A stretch of DNA of 64,000 bases from an uncultured bacterium (GCA_905215815.1 CAJMRN010000001.1:37463-101462); one strand, 5' to 3'. Positions 41,137-50,935 are shown, counted from the stretch's first letter. The notes: generated by a model not told the origin, from the letters alone. A program made the numbers and translations.

Positions 41137-43818
41137 TTACTCTTTTTCGACCGCGCGCATGATCGCCTTGTAGATCTCCATCAGCGGAATAATCAGGAAG
41201 GCAAGGCCCAGGGCGGCAACAACGCCCTTGAGCTCAAGCGTCACGGGGCCAAAGAACATCTCGGCAAGCGTCGGCTGCACGGTAACGATCACCGTCAGTA
41301 CCAGCGCCAACGCGGCAGAGGCCCACAGCCACTTGTTCTGCTTCTTCATGGTGAACAGCGACGCACGACGGCTGCGCATATTGAAGCAGTGGAAAATCTC
41401 GACCATGTTGAGCGTGATGAACGCCATCATCACGCCTTCCTCGTCCGCATTGCCGGCGATCATATCGGCGATGTGGATGTAGCCCATGTCAAAGTACACG
41501 CCCACAAAGAAGCTCGCCAGCACCAGCACGGTAATGATCAGGCCCTGGACCACGCAGTCCAGGCCCATATTGCCGGCAAAGACGCCGTCCTTGGCGTTGC
41601 GCGGCTTGCGCTTCATGATGTCGCCCTCGGCATCCTCCATGCCTAGCGCGAGCGCGGGGAAGCAGTCAGTGACCAAGTTCACCCACAGCAGCTGCACCGG
41701 CTGGAAGATGGTAAAGCCGATGAGCGTGGCGATAAACACCGAGAACACCTCGGCAAGGTTAGCCGAAAGCAGGAACTGGATGACCTTGCGGATGTTGTCG
41801 TAGATGCGGCGACCCTCTTCGCAAGCACCGATGATGGTGGCGAAGTTGTCGTCGGCGAGCACCATGTCAGCGACGTTCTTGGTAACGTCGGTGCCGGTGA
41901 TGCCCATGCCCACGCCGATGTCGGCGCGCTTGATGGACGGGGCGTCGTTGACGCCATCGCCCGTCATGGCCACGATCTGGTCGCGCGACTTCCAAGCCTC
42001 GACGATGCGGGTCTTGTGCTCGGGCTGGACGCGGGCGTACACGCCGTAGTCCTCGATGTGTGCGTCGAGCTCCTCGTCGCTCATGCGATCGAGGTCGGCA
42101 CCGGTGATGGCATGGCTGCGATCGGTGACGATTCCCAGCTGCTTGGCAATGGCAACGGCGGTGTCGATATGGTCGCCCGTGATCATGACGGTGCGAATAC
42201 CGGCGTCGTGGGCCTCGCGGATGGCGTCGGCGACCTCGGGGCGGACAGGGTCGATCATGCCAGACAGGCCGCAGAAGACCAGGTCGTGCTCGAGCGCAGC
42301 GGGGCTGCAGTCGCTCGGGACCTCGGTGTAGGTGCGGCTTGCCAGCGCCAGAACGCGCAGGGCCTCGTCGGCCATGGCCTTGTTGGCGGCCACGAGCTCG
42401 GCGCGACGCTCCTCGGTCAGGGGGACGACCTTTTCGCCCTCGTAGATATGGGTGCACAGGCCAATCACCACGTCGGGTGCGCCCTTGGTGTACTGCTCGT
42501 ACTCGCCATCCAGGGTCTCGACGACCACGGACATCATCTTACGGCCCGAGTCAAACGGGGCCTCGCCCACGCGCGGATGCTCGGCAGTCAGGCCAGTGAG
42601 GCCCGCCTTGCCGGCATCGTTGACGAGCGCGCACTCGGTCGGCTCGCCCACGGCCTCGCCCAGCTCCTCGTCCCACTGGGCATCGGAGCAAAGGGCCATA
42701 CCGGCCAGGAACTTCTCCTTAGGCGCGGCGAGCTCGTGCTTGACGACGGTCATCTTGTTTTGGGTAAGGGTGCCGGTCTTGTCGGAGCAAATAGTCTGCG
42801 TGCAGCCGAGCGTCTCGACGGCAGAGAGCTTGCGGATAATCGCCTGGCGCTTGGCCATCTTGGTCACGCCAAGCGACAGCACGATGGTCACGACGGCGAC
42901 CAGGCCCTCGGGGATGGCGGCGACGGCGAGCGAAACGGCGACCATAAAGGTGTCGAGCAAGGCAGTCGGATCGGTAAGGACGTTGCCCACGCCGTGGCGG
43001 AGGATATCGACGCCAAAGATCACGACGCAGATGACGATCACCATAATGGTGAGGATGCGGCTGAGCTCGGCAAGCTTCACCTGCAGCGGCGTAAGCTCTT
43101 CCTTGGCCTCGGCCAGGGCACCGGCAATCTTGCCCATCTCGGTATCCATGCCGGTGCCGACCACGACGGCGCGGCCACGGCCGTACACAACGGTGGAACC
43201 CATGTAGCACATGTTCTTGCGATCGCCGAGCGGCACGTCATCGGTGCCCGCGGCAAGCTCGATCACGTTGGCGTGCTTCTCTACGGGCACGGACTCGCCG
43301 GTGAGTGCGGCCTCTTCGATCTTCATCGTGGCGCTCTCGAGGACGCGGCAGTCGGCCGGGACGGAGTCGCCCGCCTCGAGCATGATCACGTCGCCGGGCA
43401 CGAGCTCGGCGCTCGGCAGGTGCACGAGTTTGCCGTCGCGCAGCACCTTGGACTGCGCCGCGCTCATCTCCTGCAGGGCCTCGAGGGCCTCCTCGCTCTT
43501 GGCTTCCTGGACCACGCCCAGCACCGAGTTGACGATAACGACGAACATGATGATGACGACATCGGCAAAGTCGGGCTCGCCCTTGACCATGCCCGTGAGC
43601 GCGCTGATGATGGCGGCAACGATCAGCATGATGACCATGGGGTCGGCCATCTGCTCAAAGAAACGCTTCCACAGCGGCGTCTTCTCGGCTTCCTCGAGCT
43701 TGTTAAGGCCTGTCTTGGCGAGGCGCGACGACGCCTCGTCGTTGCTCAGGCCAAAGTGCTCATCGACACCTTGGTCGCTGAGCACCTCCGCCGCAGCGGA
43801 CAGGTATTCCTTTTGCAT
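41137..43818 (-). CDS. Calcium-transporting P-type ATPase
   Basis: The 893-residue protein is a P2 pump. It has the actuator TGES (173-176), the phosphorylated D346 in SDKTGTLTQ, TGDGVNDAPS, and ten predicted helices. PEGL (303-306) in M4 and the AIPEGLVAVVTIVLSLG segment favour calcium as substrate, as in SERCA-type bacterial pumps. AGGAGGGGA precedes the ATG. It is transcribed alone, with a terminator downstream. Confidence 0.92.
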   Translation of the reverse strand: MQKEYLSAAAEVLSDQGVDEHFGLSNDEASSRLAKTGLNKLEEAEKTPLWKRFFEQMADPMVIMLIVAAIISALTGMVKGEPDFADVVIIMFVVIVNSVLGVVQEAKSEEALEALQEMSAAQSKVLRDGKLVHLPSAELVPGDVIMLEAGDSVPADCRVLESATMKIEEAALTGESVPVEKHANVIELAAGTDDVPLGDRKNMCYMGSTVVYGRGRAVVVGTGMDTEMGKIAGALAEAKEELTPLQVKLAELSRILTIMVIVICVVIFGVDILRHGVGNVLTDPTALLDTFMVAVSLAVAAIPEGLVAVVTIVLSLGVTKMAKRQAIIRKLSAVETLGCTQTICSDKTGTLTQNKMTVVKHELAAPKEKFLAGMALCSDAQWDEELGEAVGEPTECALVNDAGKAGLTGLTAEHPRVGEAPFDSGRKMMSVVVETLDGEYEQYTKGAPDVVIGLCTHIYEGEKVVPLTEERRAELVAANKAMADEALRVLALASRTYTEVPSDCSPAALEHDLVFCGLSGMIDPVRPEVADAIREAHDAGIRTVMITGDHIDTAVAIAKQLGIVTDRSHAITGADLDRMSDEELDAHIEDYGVYARVQPEHKTRIVEAWKSRDQIVAMTGDGVNDAPSIKRADIGVGMGITGTDVTKNVADMVLADDNFATIIGACEEGRRIYDNIRKVIQFLLSANLAEVFSVFIATLIGFTIFQPVQLLWVNLVTDCFPALALGMEDAEGDIMKRKPRNAKDGVFAGNMGLDCVVQGLIITVLVLASFFVGVYFDMGYIHIADMIAGNADEEGVMMAFITLNMVEIFHCFNMRSRRASLFTMKKQNKWLWASAALALVLTVIVTVQPTLAEMFFGPVTLELKGVVAALGLAFLIIPLMEIYKAIMRAVEKE

Positions 43819-44259
43819 ATAGAGTCCCCTCCTGGGATTCGGGCCACTCAGCAGATTGATGCCCGATCATAATTCCCAGGAGAAGGGCAAGGGCTCATCA
43901 AGGCTGCCGTGCTGAGCGGCAGTTGATAGTGGAGCTATGGTACCCCAAAGCAACGCGTCTAGCCAAAACAATCCATTTGGAAATACGGTCCATAAGCAAC
44001 GGTGCAGACCGTGTGATGCTCAACATTGATAAAACGTTTTTTCTTCGGCGCATCATCGAACTAAAATATCGCCCAGATAGCAGCGGTTAGAACGGTTGGT
44101 AAAGTTTTTGCATATACCGTTTTTCCGCAAAAAATGAACTTCTAATTCGGCATACGGTCGATTTTTTGGGGTATTCGGTCGTCATTTCGTTATAATCATC
44201 TCAGTTTTATTTCTTATGGTTTATCTATCAGCGCAAGACGATGTCAGATGGAGGTCTGA
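43819..44259. other. Divergent intergenic region with ATACGGT motifs
   Basis: No gene is seen here. The motif (C/A)ATACGGTC or its inverse appears at 43982-43990, 44112-44120 (inverted) and 44151-44159, with a variant at 44171-44180, 20 bp from the previous one. TATAAT (44191-44196) gives a -10 for pyk, with a poor -35. The repeats are candidate sites for a regulator of pyk. Confidence 0.5.
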
Positions 44260-45720
44260 ATGTACAAGCGCACTAAGATTGTATGCACCATGGGTCCCGC
44301 CTGCGATAGCGACGAGACCATCCGCGAGATGATCAAGGCGGGCATGAACGTCGCCCGTTTTAACTTCTCGCACGGCTCCTACGACGAGCACCACGGTCGC
44401 ATCGAGCGCGTCCGCCGTATTTCCAAGGAGCTCGGCATGCCCGTCGGCATCCTGCTCGACACCAAGGGCCCCGAGGTCCGCACCGGCCTTTTGGTCGATG
44501 GCAAGAAGGTTGCCGTCAAGACCGGCGACAAGATCGTCGTCACCGCTCAGCCCACGTCCGAGGATTTCCACGGCACCGCTGAGCACATCTCCCTCGACTA
44601 CCTGGCTCTGCCCTCCGAGGTCGAGAAGGGCTCCCTCATCCTGATCGATGACGGCCTGGTTGCCCTCGAGGTCGAGTCCGTCGACGGCCAGGACATGACC
44701 TGCGTCGTCAAGAACGACGGCCTGATCGGCGAGCGCAAGGGCGTCAACATGCCCAACGTCAACATCTCGCTGCCCGCCATCACCGAGCGCGATCGTCAGG
44801 ACATCCTCTTTGGCCTGACCGAGAACATCGACTACATCGCCGCTTCCTTCATCCGCGACGGCGAGTCCGTCCGCGGTATCCGCGAGCTTTGCCGCGAGAA
44901 CGGTGGCGAGCACGTGACGATCTTCCCGAAGATCGAGTGCGCCCTGGGCGTCGAGAACTTCGATGAGATCCTCGAGGCATCCGACGGCATCATGGTCGCC
45001 CGTGGCGACCTGGGCATCGAGATCAAGCCCGAGCTCGTTCCGCACATCCAGAAGGAGATCATCGCCAAGTGCAACGCGGCCTACAAGCCCGTTATCACCG
45101 CTACGCAGATGCTCGACTCCATGCAGCAGAACCCGCGCCCGACGCGCGCCGAGGTTGCCGATGTTGCCAACGCCATTTACGACGGCACCGACGCCGTTAT
45201 GCTGTCCGGCGAGTCCGCTGCCGGTAAGTACCCGGTCGAGGCCGTCAAGATGCAGGCCAGCATTGCTCTCGAGACCGAGAAGTACCTCCCGGCTCACGCT
45301 CCGCTCGAGGTTCCGGCCGACGCCCACGGCACCCGCGTCGTCAACAACGTTGTGGGTATGTCCGCTGTGAACATGGCCACCACCGTTGGCGCCAAGTGCA
45401 TCACCGTGCCGACGACCACCGGTCGCACCGCTCGCCTGATCTCGCACTTCCGTCCCAACATGCCGATCTGCGCGTTCTCCCGCCACGAGTGGGCCGTCCA
45501 GCAGATGATTATGTACTGGGGCGTTATCCCGCACCAGGCCGAGATCACCCAGGGCACCGTCAACGGCACGATCGTCAAGGCGATCGAGACCGCTAAGGAG
45601 CTCGGCTACGTTGAGGCCGGCGATCTGACCGTCGCCACCGCCGGCGATCCCCGCATGAGCGTCCAGCTCGAGGACAAGGTCTCCTCGACCAACGTCGCTT
45701 ACGTCGCTCAGGTGCGCTAA
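44260..45720 (+). CDS. pyk: Pyruvate kinase
   Basis: Pyk makes pyruvate and ATP from phosphoenolpyruvate. The 486-residue protein has RTKIVCTMGPACDS, NFSHG, LDTKGPEVRTG, the catalytic Lys in IFPKIE, and VMLSGESAAGKYP, which are the standard motifs. The C-terminal domain is of normal length and lacks the extra PEP-utilising domain of Bacillus Pyk. GGAGG precedes the ATG. Codon use is strongly biased, as expected for a highly expressed glycolytic gene. Confidence 0.96.
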   Translation: MYKRTKIVCTMGPACDSDETIREMIKAGMNVARFNFSHGSYDEHHGRIERVRRISKELGMPVGILLDTKGPEVRTGLLVDGKKVAVKTGDKIVVTAQPTSEDFHGTAEHISLDYLALPSEVEKGSLILIDDGLVALEVESVDGQDMTCVVKNDGLIGERKGVNMPNVNISLPAITERDRQDILFGLTENIDYIAASFIRDGESVRGIRELCRENGGEHVTIFPKIECALGVENFDEILEASDGIMVARGDLGIEIKPELVPHIQKEIIAKCNAAYKPVITATQMLDSMQQNPRPTRAEVADVANAIYDGTDAVMLSGESAAGKYPVEAVKMQASIALETEKYLPAHAPLEVPADAHGTRVVNNVVGMSAVNMATTVGAKCITVPTTTGRTARLISHFRPNMPICAFSRHEWAVQQMIMYWGVIPHQAEITQGTVNGTIVKAIETAKELGYVEAGDLTVATAGDPRMSVQLEDKVSSTNVAYVAQVR

Positions 45721-45748
45721 ATCGCACTTGCAAGCACACTTGCATTGC

Positions 45749-45785
45749 AAAGGGCCCGGAAGGCTTTGCCTTCCGGGCCCTTTTT
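45749..45785 (+). terminator. pyk terminator
   Basis: A 16-bp stem built on AAAGGGCCCGGAAGGC with a short loop ends in T5. Confidence 0.92.
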
Positions 45786-45961
45786 CTGTGCCAATGCCGG
45801 CGCACGGCAAAACACGCACTCATTTCTTTACCAAAAGTGCGAAATCCACTCTTCGAGGCTCAAAGAATAAAGTCCCAAGCGCTAAAAATGTTCGCCCGGT
45901 GGCAAACCCACACCTCACGCAGGGCTGATAAATCGTTTTAGCAAGGTCCAAATCGACCGCG

Positions 45962-46092
45962 TTTTCGGAAGTGCGGGGAAAAAATCGCTCACCCCCGAGC
46001 ACAAGCCCTTTTATTTCGACAAAACCCCTGATAAAGTTGGCTCAAATACCGCTTGTGCTTAGCCTGTTTCTCTTTTCCCCGCACTTCCGAAA
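45962..46092. repeat. 20-bp inverted repeat flanking about 90 bp
   Basis: TTTCGGAAGTGCGGGGAAAA (45963-45982) is repeated exactly and inverted at 46073-46092. The 90 bp between carry no gene. At 45836-45856 the related GAAATCCACTCTTCGAG recalls the repeat units at 63.8 kb. No transposase is present. The rest of 45786-46138 shows no gene. Confidence 0.65.
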
Positions 46093-46138
46093 CCGATAGC
46101 TTTTCTAGCCCAAACAACGCTCAAACGATCGGATTGCT

Positions 46139-47212
46139 ATGTCATTTCTTGCCTGCGGACCCACGGCTTTTCAGTACTATCGCATCCCGCCCCAGATACT
46201 GGGACTCTATCCGGCAATCCTGCCGCCCAACCATGACCATCGCTTGGTGCATTACTCAAAACAACCAGTATTTAAAGACTTGCTTGGCACACCAGTTTGG
46301 AGATTCGTGAGCGAAAGAAAACAGCGCGCGAACGGAAAGCTATTTCATAGCCGTCTGCTGACCCAAGAGCCACCTCCTGGATCATTTAGACAGACTGAGC
46401 ATGGGTTTGATGTCACATCGCCCGAGTTCACGCTGCTCAACCTCGCTACACAGGTCTCACGCAACCAGCTGCTCATGGCATGCTATGAAATGTGCAGCTC
46501 CTTCGCAGTGTTTAAGCCCTGCAAACGTGCACAACAACAGCTTGATGAAGCAATATCGCTTAAGCTCATCCCGCCCGACTGCGGTTGGGAACGCGTTGTC
46601 GACACCAAGGGCAACAACACCAACCTTTGGAAGCACCCACCACTCCTCAGCGCGGCGAATATCGCCACGTTCGCTAAACAGGCCGCAGGCCTACGCGGCA
46701 TCAAGCAGCTCCGTTGGGCCGCCGAACGCATGACGGGACAGACCGCCTCACCCTTCGAAGTCCAGACCTCCATGCTCGTCTCGCTCCCCCGCGACGAAGG
46801 CGGCCTGGGCATCGATATCGCCAACAATGTGCGCATCCCGCTCAGCGACGCCGCACGTTCGCTGTATGACAAAACCTGCTGTTACGCCGATATCCTCATC
46901 GAAAGCGCCACCGACAGCATGGGCGTCATTCTGGAATGCCAAGGCCGCTCCGCCCACGGCAGCGAAGCCGCGAGTCTCTCCGATGCCGAGCGCGCCACCG
47001 CACTTACAAGCATGGGCTACGATGTCATCCAAATTACCTATGGCCAGATTAAGGATAAGAAGAGCTTCGATAGCATCGCCGAGCTCATTCATAAAAAGGC
47101 GGGGCTCCCCCACATCCCAAAGACCGATCAGGAACGCACCACCGAAGATGCCCTGCGACGGGAGCTGATGGTCAATTGGGATGAACTGTTCTCCGTTAAG
47201 CCGGCCGGCTAG
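46139..47212 (+). CDS. Protein with a DUF559/Vsr-like nuclease-fold C-terminus
   Basis: I do not recognise the first 220 residues of this 357-residue protein. The C-terminal part has CYADILIESATDSMGVILEC then QGRSAHG...DAERATALTSMGYDVIQITY. The D-x-x-I...ExQ core and the R-x-x-x-L-x-x-x-GY-V pattern fit PD-(D/E)XK folds of the DUF559/Vsr type, often found with AbiEi-like N-terminal regions. No good ribosome binding site is seen before ATG 46139. AT content is higher at its 5' end. Possible roles are DNA modification defence or repair; this is inference. Confidence 0.65.
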   Translation: MSFLACGPTAFQYYRIPPQILGLYPAILPPNHDHRLVHYSKQPVFKDLLGTPVWRFVSERKQRANGKLFHSRLLTQEPPPGSFRQTEHGFDVTSPEFTLLNLATQVSRNQLLMACYEMCSSFAVFKPCKRAQQQLDEAISLKLIPPDCGWERVVDTKGNNTNLWKHPPLLSAANIATFAKQAAGLRGIKQLRWAAERMTGQTASPFEVQTSMLVSLPRDEGGLGIDIANNVRIPLSDAARSLYDKTCCYADILIESATDSMGVILECQGRSAHGSEAASLSDAERATALTSMGYDVIQITYGQIKDKKSFDSIAELIHKKAGLPHIPKTDQERTTEDALRRELMVNWDELFSVKPAG

Positions 47213-48057
47213 CAGCTGGCGATCAGGGGGACTGCGGGAACGTCAGAAGCAACAACGCGGGCCGCAAATCCTGCCTCGGTTAGCTCGATGACCTCGCTAA
47301 ACGTTGCATCGAAAAACTCCTCGGTTAGCAAGCGATACGGCGGATGATCGGGCTCGCCAGGGTTTTCGCGTACAATCTCGTGCATGACGCCGATGGTCTT
47401 GAGCACATATTCTTTATGGATGGGATACTGCCCAAAACGCGTCGCAGCGGTATACAGGCGATCGGTCGCACGCGGAATCGAAACAATGCCCAGCGTCTTG
47501 CCAAACCAGTCAAAGTCGCCTTGCTTTTTAATGCGGAACTCCTCACACGGCTTGCCGCCGTGCGCCTCCAGATACTGATTCACGCGCGTATTCCACACGG
47601 TATCGGCCACGAGGTGAGACCAAACACCCAGTGTCAGATCGAGCAACGACTGCGCCACGTCCTCGGGCGCGAGCGAAAGCTCGCTTGCGCCGGGACCGGC
47701 AACCGGCTCGGCGTCCTTGTAGCGTTGGGGATAATGCACCCGATTGAGCCGCTCGCGCTCCTCGGCAATCGAGGTCGCGGCAGCCGGCGTACCAACAGGC
47801 GCCCCTTTGAGCAGCGGCGCCACATAGGTGTCCCAAAACTCATGCTCGCGCGGCTTAGGGATGGGCTCAGGCTTGGCAAAGTGCGTAATGCGGTACGGGA
47901 TGGGATCGGCGATGCCAGGGACCATATAGCCCACGAAGATATCCGGAACCACGCAGCCAAACAAAAAGGCATTGCGGTCGCGCACGTTATCGGCAAGCGT
48001 GCCAGCACGCGCCAGCAGTCGTTCCGTCTGAGCGATATGAATATTCCAACTTGGCAT
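47209..48057 (-). CDS. Zinc-dependent phospholipase C-like protein
   Basis: The 282-residue protein begins MPSWNIHIAQTERLLARAG and has H-containing segments (NAFLFGCVVPDIFVGYMV; WSHLVADTVWN) fitting the helical PLC-like (PF00882) fold of bacterial proteins without secretion signals. GGGGGTGG precedes the ATG. Its stop codon overlaps the convergent gene's stop by 4 bp. It lies 78 bp after nikO in the same direction; any functional link is unknown. Confidence 0.72.
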   Translation of the reverse strand: MPSWNIHIAQTERLLARAGTLADNVRDRNAFLFGCVVPDIFVGYMVPGIADPIPYRITHFAKPEPIPKPREHEFWDTYVAPLLKGAPVGTPAAATSIAEERERLNRVHYPQRYKDAEPVAGPGASELSLAPEDVAQSLLDLTLGVWSHLVADTVWNTRVNQYLEAHGGKPCEEFRIKKQGDFDWFGKTLGIVSIPRATDRLYTAATRFGQYPIHKEYVLKTIGVMHEIVRENPGEPDHPPYRLLTEEFFDATFSEVIELTEAGFAARVVASDVPAVPLIASC

Positions 48058-48135
48058 AGCCACCCCCGTAAAACCCGGATAACTATACCATTCACGGCAA
48101 GCCACGCGCGCGGCCGCAGCCCTACTACGCAGCAA

Positions 48136-48906
48136 CTATTCCGCAGTGCCGCTTTCGGTTCCATACGATGCCACGGGTGCCGCGACCACGTGGTGATATC
48201 GATCGATATAGATGGCGCGGGCACCCAGGCGTCGCACCAAATCCTGATGATGCGTGCTCATCAAGACCGTCTTACCGGCGGCAACATAGGCCAGTAGAAA
48301 GTTGACCACGATGTCGCACGAGTCTTCGTCAAGTCCGTTGGTAGGCTCGTCGAGCACCAGGATATCGGGGTTCATCGACACGATGGCAGCCAGCGCAACG
48401 CGCTTCTTTTGCCCGCCCGAAAGCTGATAAGGCGAGGCATCGACCAGATCGGCCACCTGGAACAGCTCCATGGCATCGCGGACGCGGCGCTCGAGCTCGT
48501 CTGCCGGCAGCCCCATTTGAGCCGGGCCAAACGCAACTTCCTCGCCGACCGTGGCACAAAAGAGCTGCGCATCGGCGTTTTGGAACACAAAGCCCACGCG
48601 CTGATGGAACCGCTGGGCCGTCGCAGAATCCTTGAGATATGCCGCATCGACCGCATGCCCGTCAAACAGATACGTGCCCGCGTCCGCGAGCTCAAGGCCG
48701 TTGATAAGGCGCATGATCGTCGTCTTGCCGCAGCCGTTGGGACCCAGCAGGGCAACGAGCTCCCCACGGCCCACCTGCAGCGAAACGCCATCGACCACCG
48801 TATGGCCCGTATAGGAAAACACCACGTCGCGAAACTCGATGAGCGGCGTTGTCTCGGCGCCAGCAGCACCGCTCGCGCCCATCGCGTCATTCGTATCGTT
48901 TACCAA
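48136..48906 (-). CDS. nikO: ECF transporter ATPase (nickel/cobalt), NikO/CbiO
   Basis: The 256-residue ABC ATPase has Walker A GPNGCGKTT, signature LSGGQKKR, Walker B ILVLDEPTNGLD and switch His (STHHQD). It powers the NikMQ membrane complex. About 20 extra residues precede the domain. It starts 44 bp after nikQ. Confidence 0.88.
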   Translation of the reverse strand: MVNDTNDAMGASGAAGAETTPLIEFRDVVFSYTGHTVVDGVSLQVGRGELVALLGPNGCGKTTIMRLINGLELADAGTYLFDGHAVDAAYLKDSATAQRFHQRVGFVFQNADAQLFCATVGEEVAFGPAQMGLPADELERRVRDAMELFQVADLVDASPYQLSGGQKKRVALAAIVSMNPDILVLDEPTNGLDEDSCDIVVNFLLAYVAAGKTVLMSTHHQDLVRRLGARAIYIDRYHHVVAAPVASYGTESGTAE

Positions 48907-48950
48907 AACGTCGCCCTTCCCTATTCACATCGACGGATCGACCGCCCGCG

Positions 48951-49787
48951 CTACAGCACCGCGCACAACACGGCGAGCAGCACCACAACGGCCGCATAAA
49001 CCGCATCGCGCCAGCCAAAAGAGCTGCGAGCGGGCGTCGGATACGCGCCGGCAAACCCACGGCAGAGCATGGCCTCGTCCATCGCGCGGCTGCATTCCAT
49101 CGCCTTGATAAAGGTCATGCCCATGATACCCGCGATCGAATCCGTACGCGAAAATCCCTCAGGCGCACGGCCAACGCTGCGCAGCATGACCGATTCGCAC
49201 AGATTGTGCGCCGTGCGACCCAGCACCTCGATGTGCTTGAGCGCCATATCAAACGTAAAGATGACCTCGTCGGGTAGATGCAGCATCTTGAGCGCCGACG
49301 ACATGCGGCTCCACGTGAGGGTCCACGAAACGCCCAGCACCAGCGACACATTAATAAAGGTCTTGAGCGCAATCTTGAGCATGGCGCCCGCGGCAGAAGC
49401 GTCCAGCAGCAAGGCGGGCAGCGCCAGAACCACCGCGAGCCCCGCGGCAGCCAACGCCGGCACAAAAGTCGCGCGCAGCCCGCGTACGGGGCGCACGGCA
49501 ACGAGCACCAGCGCAATGGCCGCCATCAACATGAGGTACAGCGGGCTCTGCGACAGACACACGCACAGGACGCAAACGAACATCCCCACCAGGCGTACCG
49601 GAGCCGAAACGCAAGAAAGGGCGCGGTCGACCATCGACCCGCCCTCGTGTACGCCGCCGCCCAGGCGAACCCGCTCAAGCAGGCTCGCCAGGTGCAGAAC
49701 ATTCTTTTGCATCACACGATGCCGAGCCCCCGCGGGCTCGTAACGCTGCTCGACCGCAAGCCAGCTAGGCAGCTCGGCTCTTGCCAT
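48951..49787 (-). CDS. nikQ: ECF transporter transmembrane protein, NikQ/CbiQ
   Basis: The 278-residue protein has several membrane helices and two cytoplasmic coupling segments with Ala-Arg-Gly type signatures (ECSRAMDEAMLCRGFAGAYP is the second). ATG 49787 lies within the end of nikM (23 bp overlap) and follows AAGGAAAG. Confidence 0.88.
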   Translation of the reverse strand: MARAELPSWLAVEQRYEPAGARHRVMQKNVLHLASLLERVRLGGGVHEGGSMVDRALSCVSAPVRLVGMFVCVLCVCLSQSPLYLMLMAAIALVLVAVRPVRGLRATFVPALAAAGLAVVLALPALLLDASAAGAMLKIALKTFINVSLVLGVSWTLTWSRMSSALKMLHLPDEVIFTFDMALKHIEVLGRTAHNLCESVMLRSVGRAPEGFSRTDSIAGIMGMTFIKAMECSRAMDEAMLCRGFAGAYPTPARSSFGWRDAVYAAVVVLLAVLCAVL

Positions 49788-50850
49788 GAGCACCGCTTTC
49801 CTTGACCGTCAGCGAGACCAGGCGGAATACGATGGTGAGCACCGCCACGCCAATCACACCCGAAAGAATATACATCGCGGCCTGGCCGGCAAAGCCAAGG
49901 CCTTGCTCCTCGGAATAGGCCTGCAGATAATCGCCCGTGGGCAGGGCATCGGCAAAGGTCGGGGTATCGAGACCGACCGAAGCCTGCAGGCTGTCGTCAC
50001 CAGCCTCCTGGACGGCAGTTGCGGCGCCCTCGGCGTCCCACTCACCCCAGGCGTCACCGGTGGCAAGCAAGCCCAGCGGCGTGGCCACCACGAGCACAGC
50101 GACCAGGATGAGCGTGGGGATCAGCGAGGTCTTCTTGGCAGCAGCGCCCTCGGACTCCAGCAGGCCGTCGGAAGCCTCGGGGCCGACGATAAAGCTCGGC
50201 GCCGTCTTCTTGATAAAGCCGTAGATAGCGGCGGTCACCACGCCCTCGACCACACCGGCTACCAGCATATGCGGGATCAGCATGGCCGGAATGGAAACGG
50301 ACAGCGGGAAGGGGCAGTACAGCGGCGCGCCCGAAGCGTTGGTAAAGAGCATCGGCTGAATACCAAACTCGATTGCCGCGCACAGGGCCGCCAGGCACAG
50401 ACCGACCCAGCCGCTTACGATTGCCGAAACCGAGATGCCCCAGCTCTTGTCGTGCAAACGGCTGTTGAGTGCACGGAACACGATAGCAGCGGCAAACGGC
50501 AGCACAAAGGCCATGTTAAAGCAGTTGGCGCCAAAGGACAGAACGCCGCCGTCGCCAAACAGCAGCGCCTGCAGCGCCAGCGCGACCGAAACCGCGATGG
50601 CCGCGGCCTCCGGGCCCAGCAGCAGCGCGATGAGCGCGCCACCAACGGCGTGACCAGTGGTACCGCCGGGCAGCGGCACGTTGAACATCATGAGCAAGAA
50701 GGAGAATGCGGCGCAGATGCCCAGGAACGCCATGTGCTCGCGATCGAGCGTGGCGCGCACCTTCTTGATGCAGTGAACCCAAACGGGCACCATCGCCACT
50801 GCCATGACGGCATCGGTCTGCGGGGACAGATAATTATCTGGAATGTGCAT
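49765..50850 (-). CDS. nikM: ECF nickel/cobalt substrate-binding protein, NikM with NikN-like C-terminus
   Basis: The 361-residue protein starts MHIPDNYLSP; the free N-terminus and H2 coordinate Ni or Co in this family. Residues 1-220 form the CbiM/NikM helical core (GGTTGHAVGGALIALLLGPE). The C-terminal 120 residues, with helices at each end and a periplasmic loop, match NikN/PDGLE-type partners, fused here. A perfect NikR-type operator upstream points to nickel. GGGAGG precedes the ATG. Confidence 0.9.
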   Translation of the reverse strand: MHIPDNYLSPQTDAVMAVAMVPVWVHCIKKVRATLDREHMAFLGICAAFSFLLMMFNVPLPGGTTGHAVGGALIALLLGPEAAAIAVSVALALQALLFGDGGVLSFGANCFNMAFVLPFAAAIVFRALNSRLHDKSWGISVSAIVSGWVGLCLAALCAAIEFGIQPMLFTNASGAPLYCPFPLSVSIPAMLIPHMLVAGVVEGVVTAAIYGFIKKTAPSFIVGPEASDGLLESEGAAAKKTSLIPTLILVAVLVVATPLGLLATGDAWGEWDAEGAATAVQEAGDDSLQASVGLDTPTFADALPTGDYLQAYSEEQGLGFAGQAAMYILSGVIGVAVLTIVFRLVSLTVKESGAHGKSRAA

Positions 50851-50907
50851 GTACGCCTCCCGGTTGTCGGCGCACGGAATTGCAACGCCGCCTGAATCAC
50901 CTTGTCA

Positions 50908-50935
50908 GTGTTACGTATTGTCAGATTCGTAACAC
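50908..50935. promoter_or_regulatory. NikR-type operator upstream of nikMQO
   Basis: GTGTTAC (50908-50914) and GTAACAC (50929-50935) are exact inverted copies 14 bp apart, the GTGTTAC-N14-GTAACAC form described for NikR in several bacteria. It lies 58 bp before nikM. No nikR gene is in the window. Confidence 0.78.
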
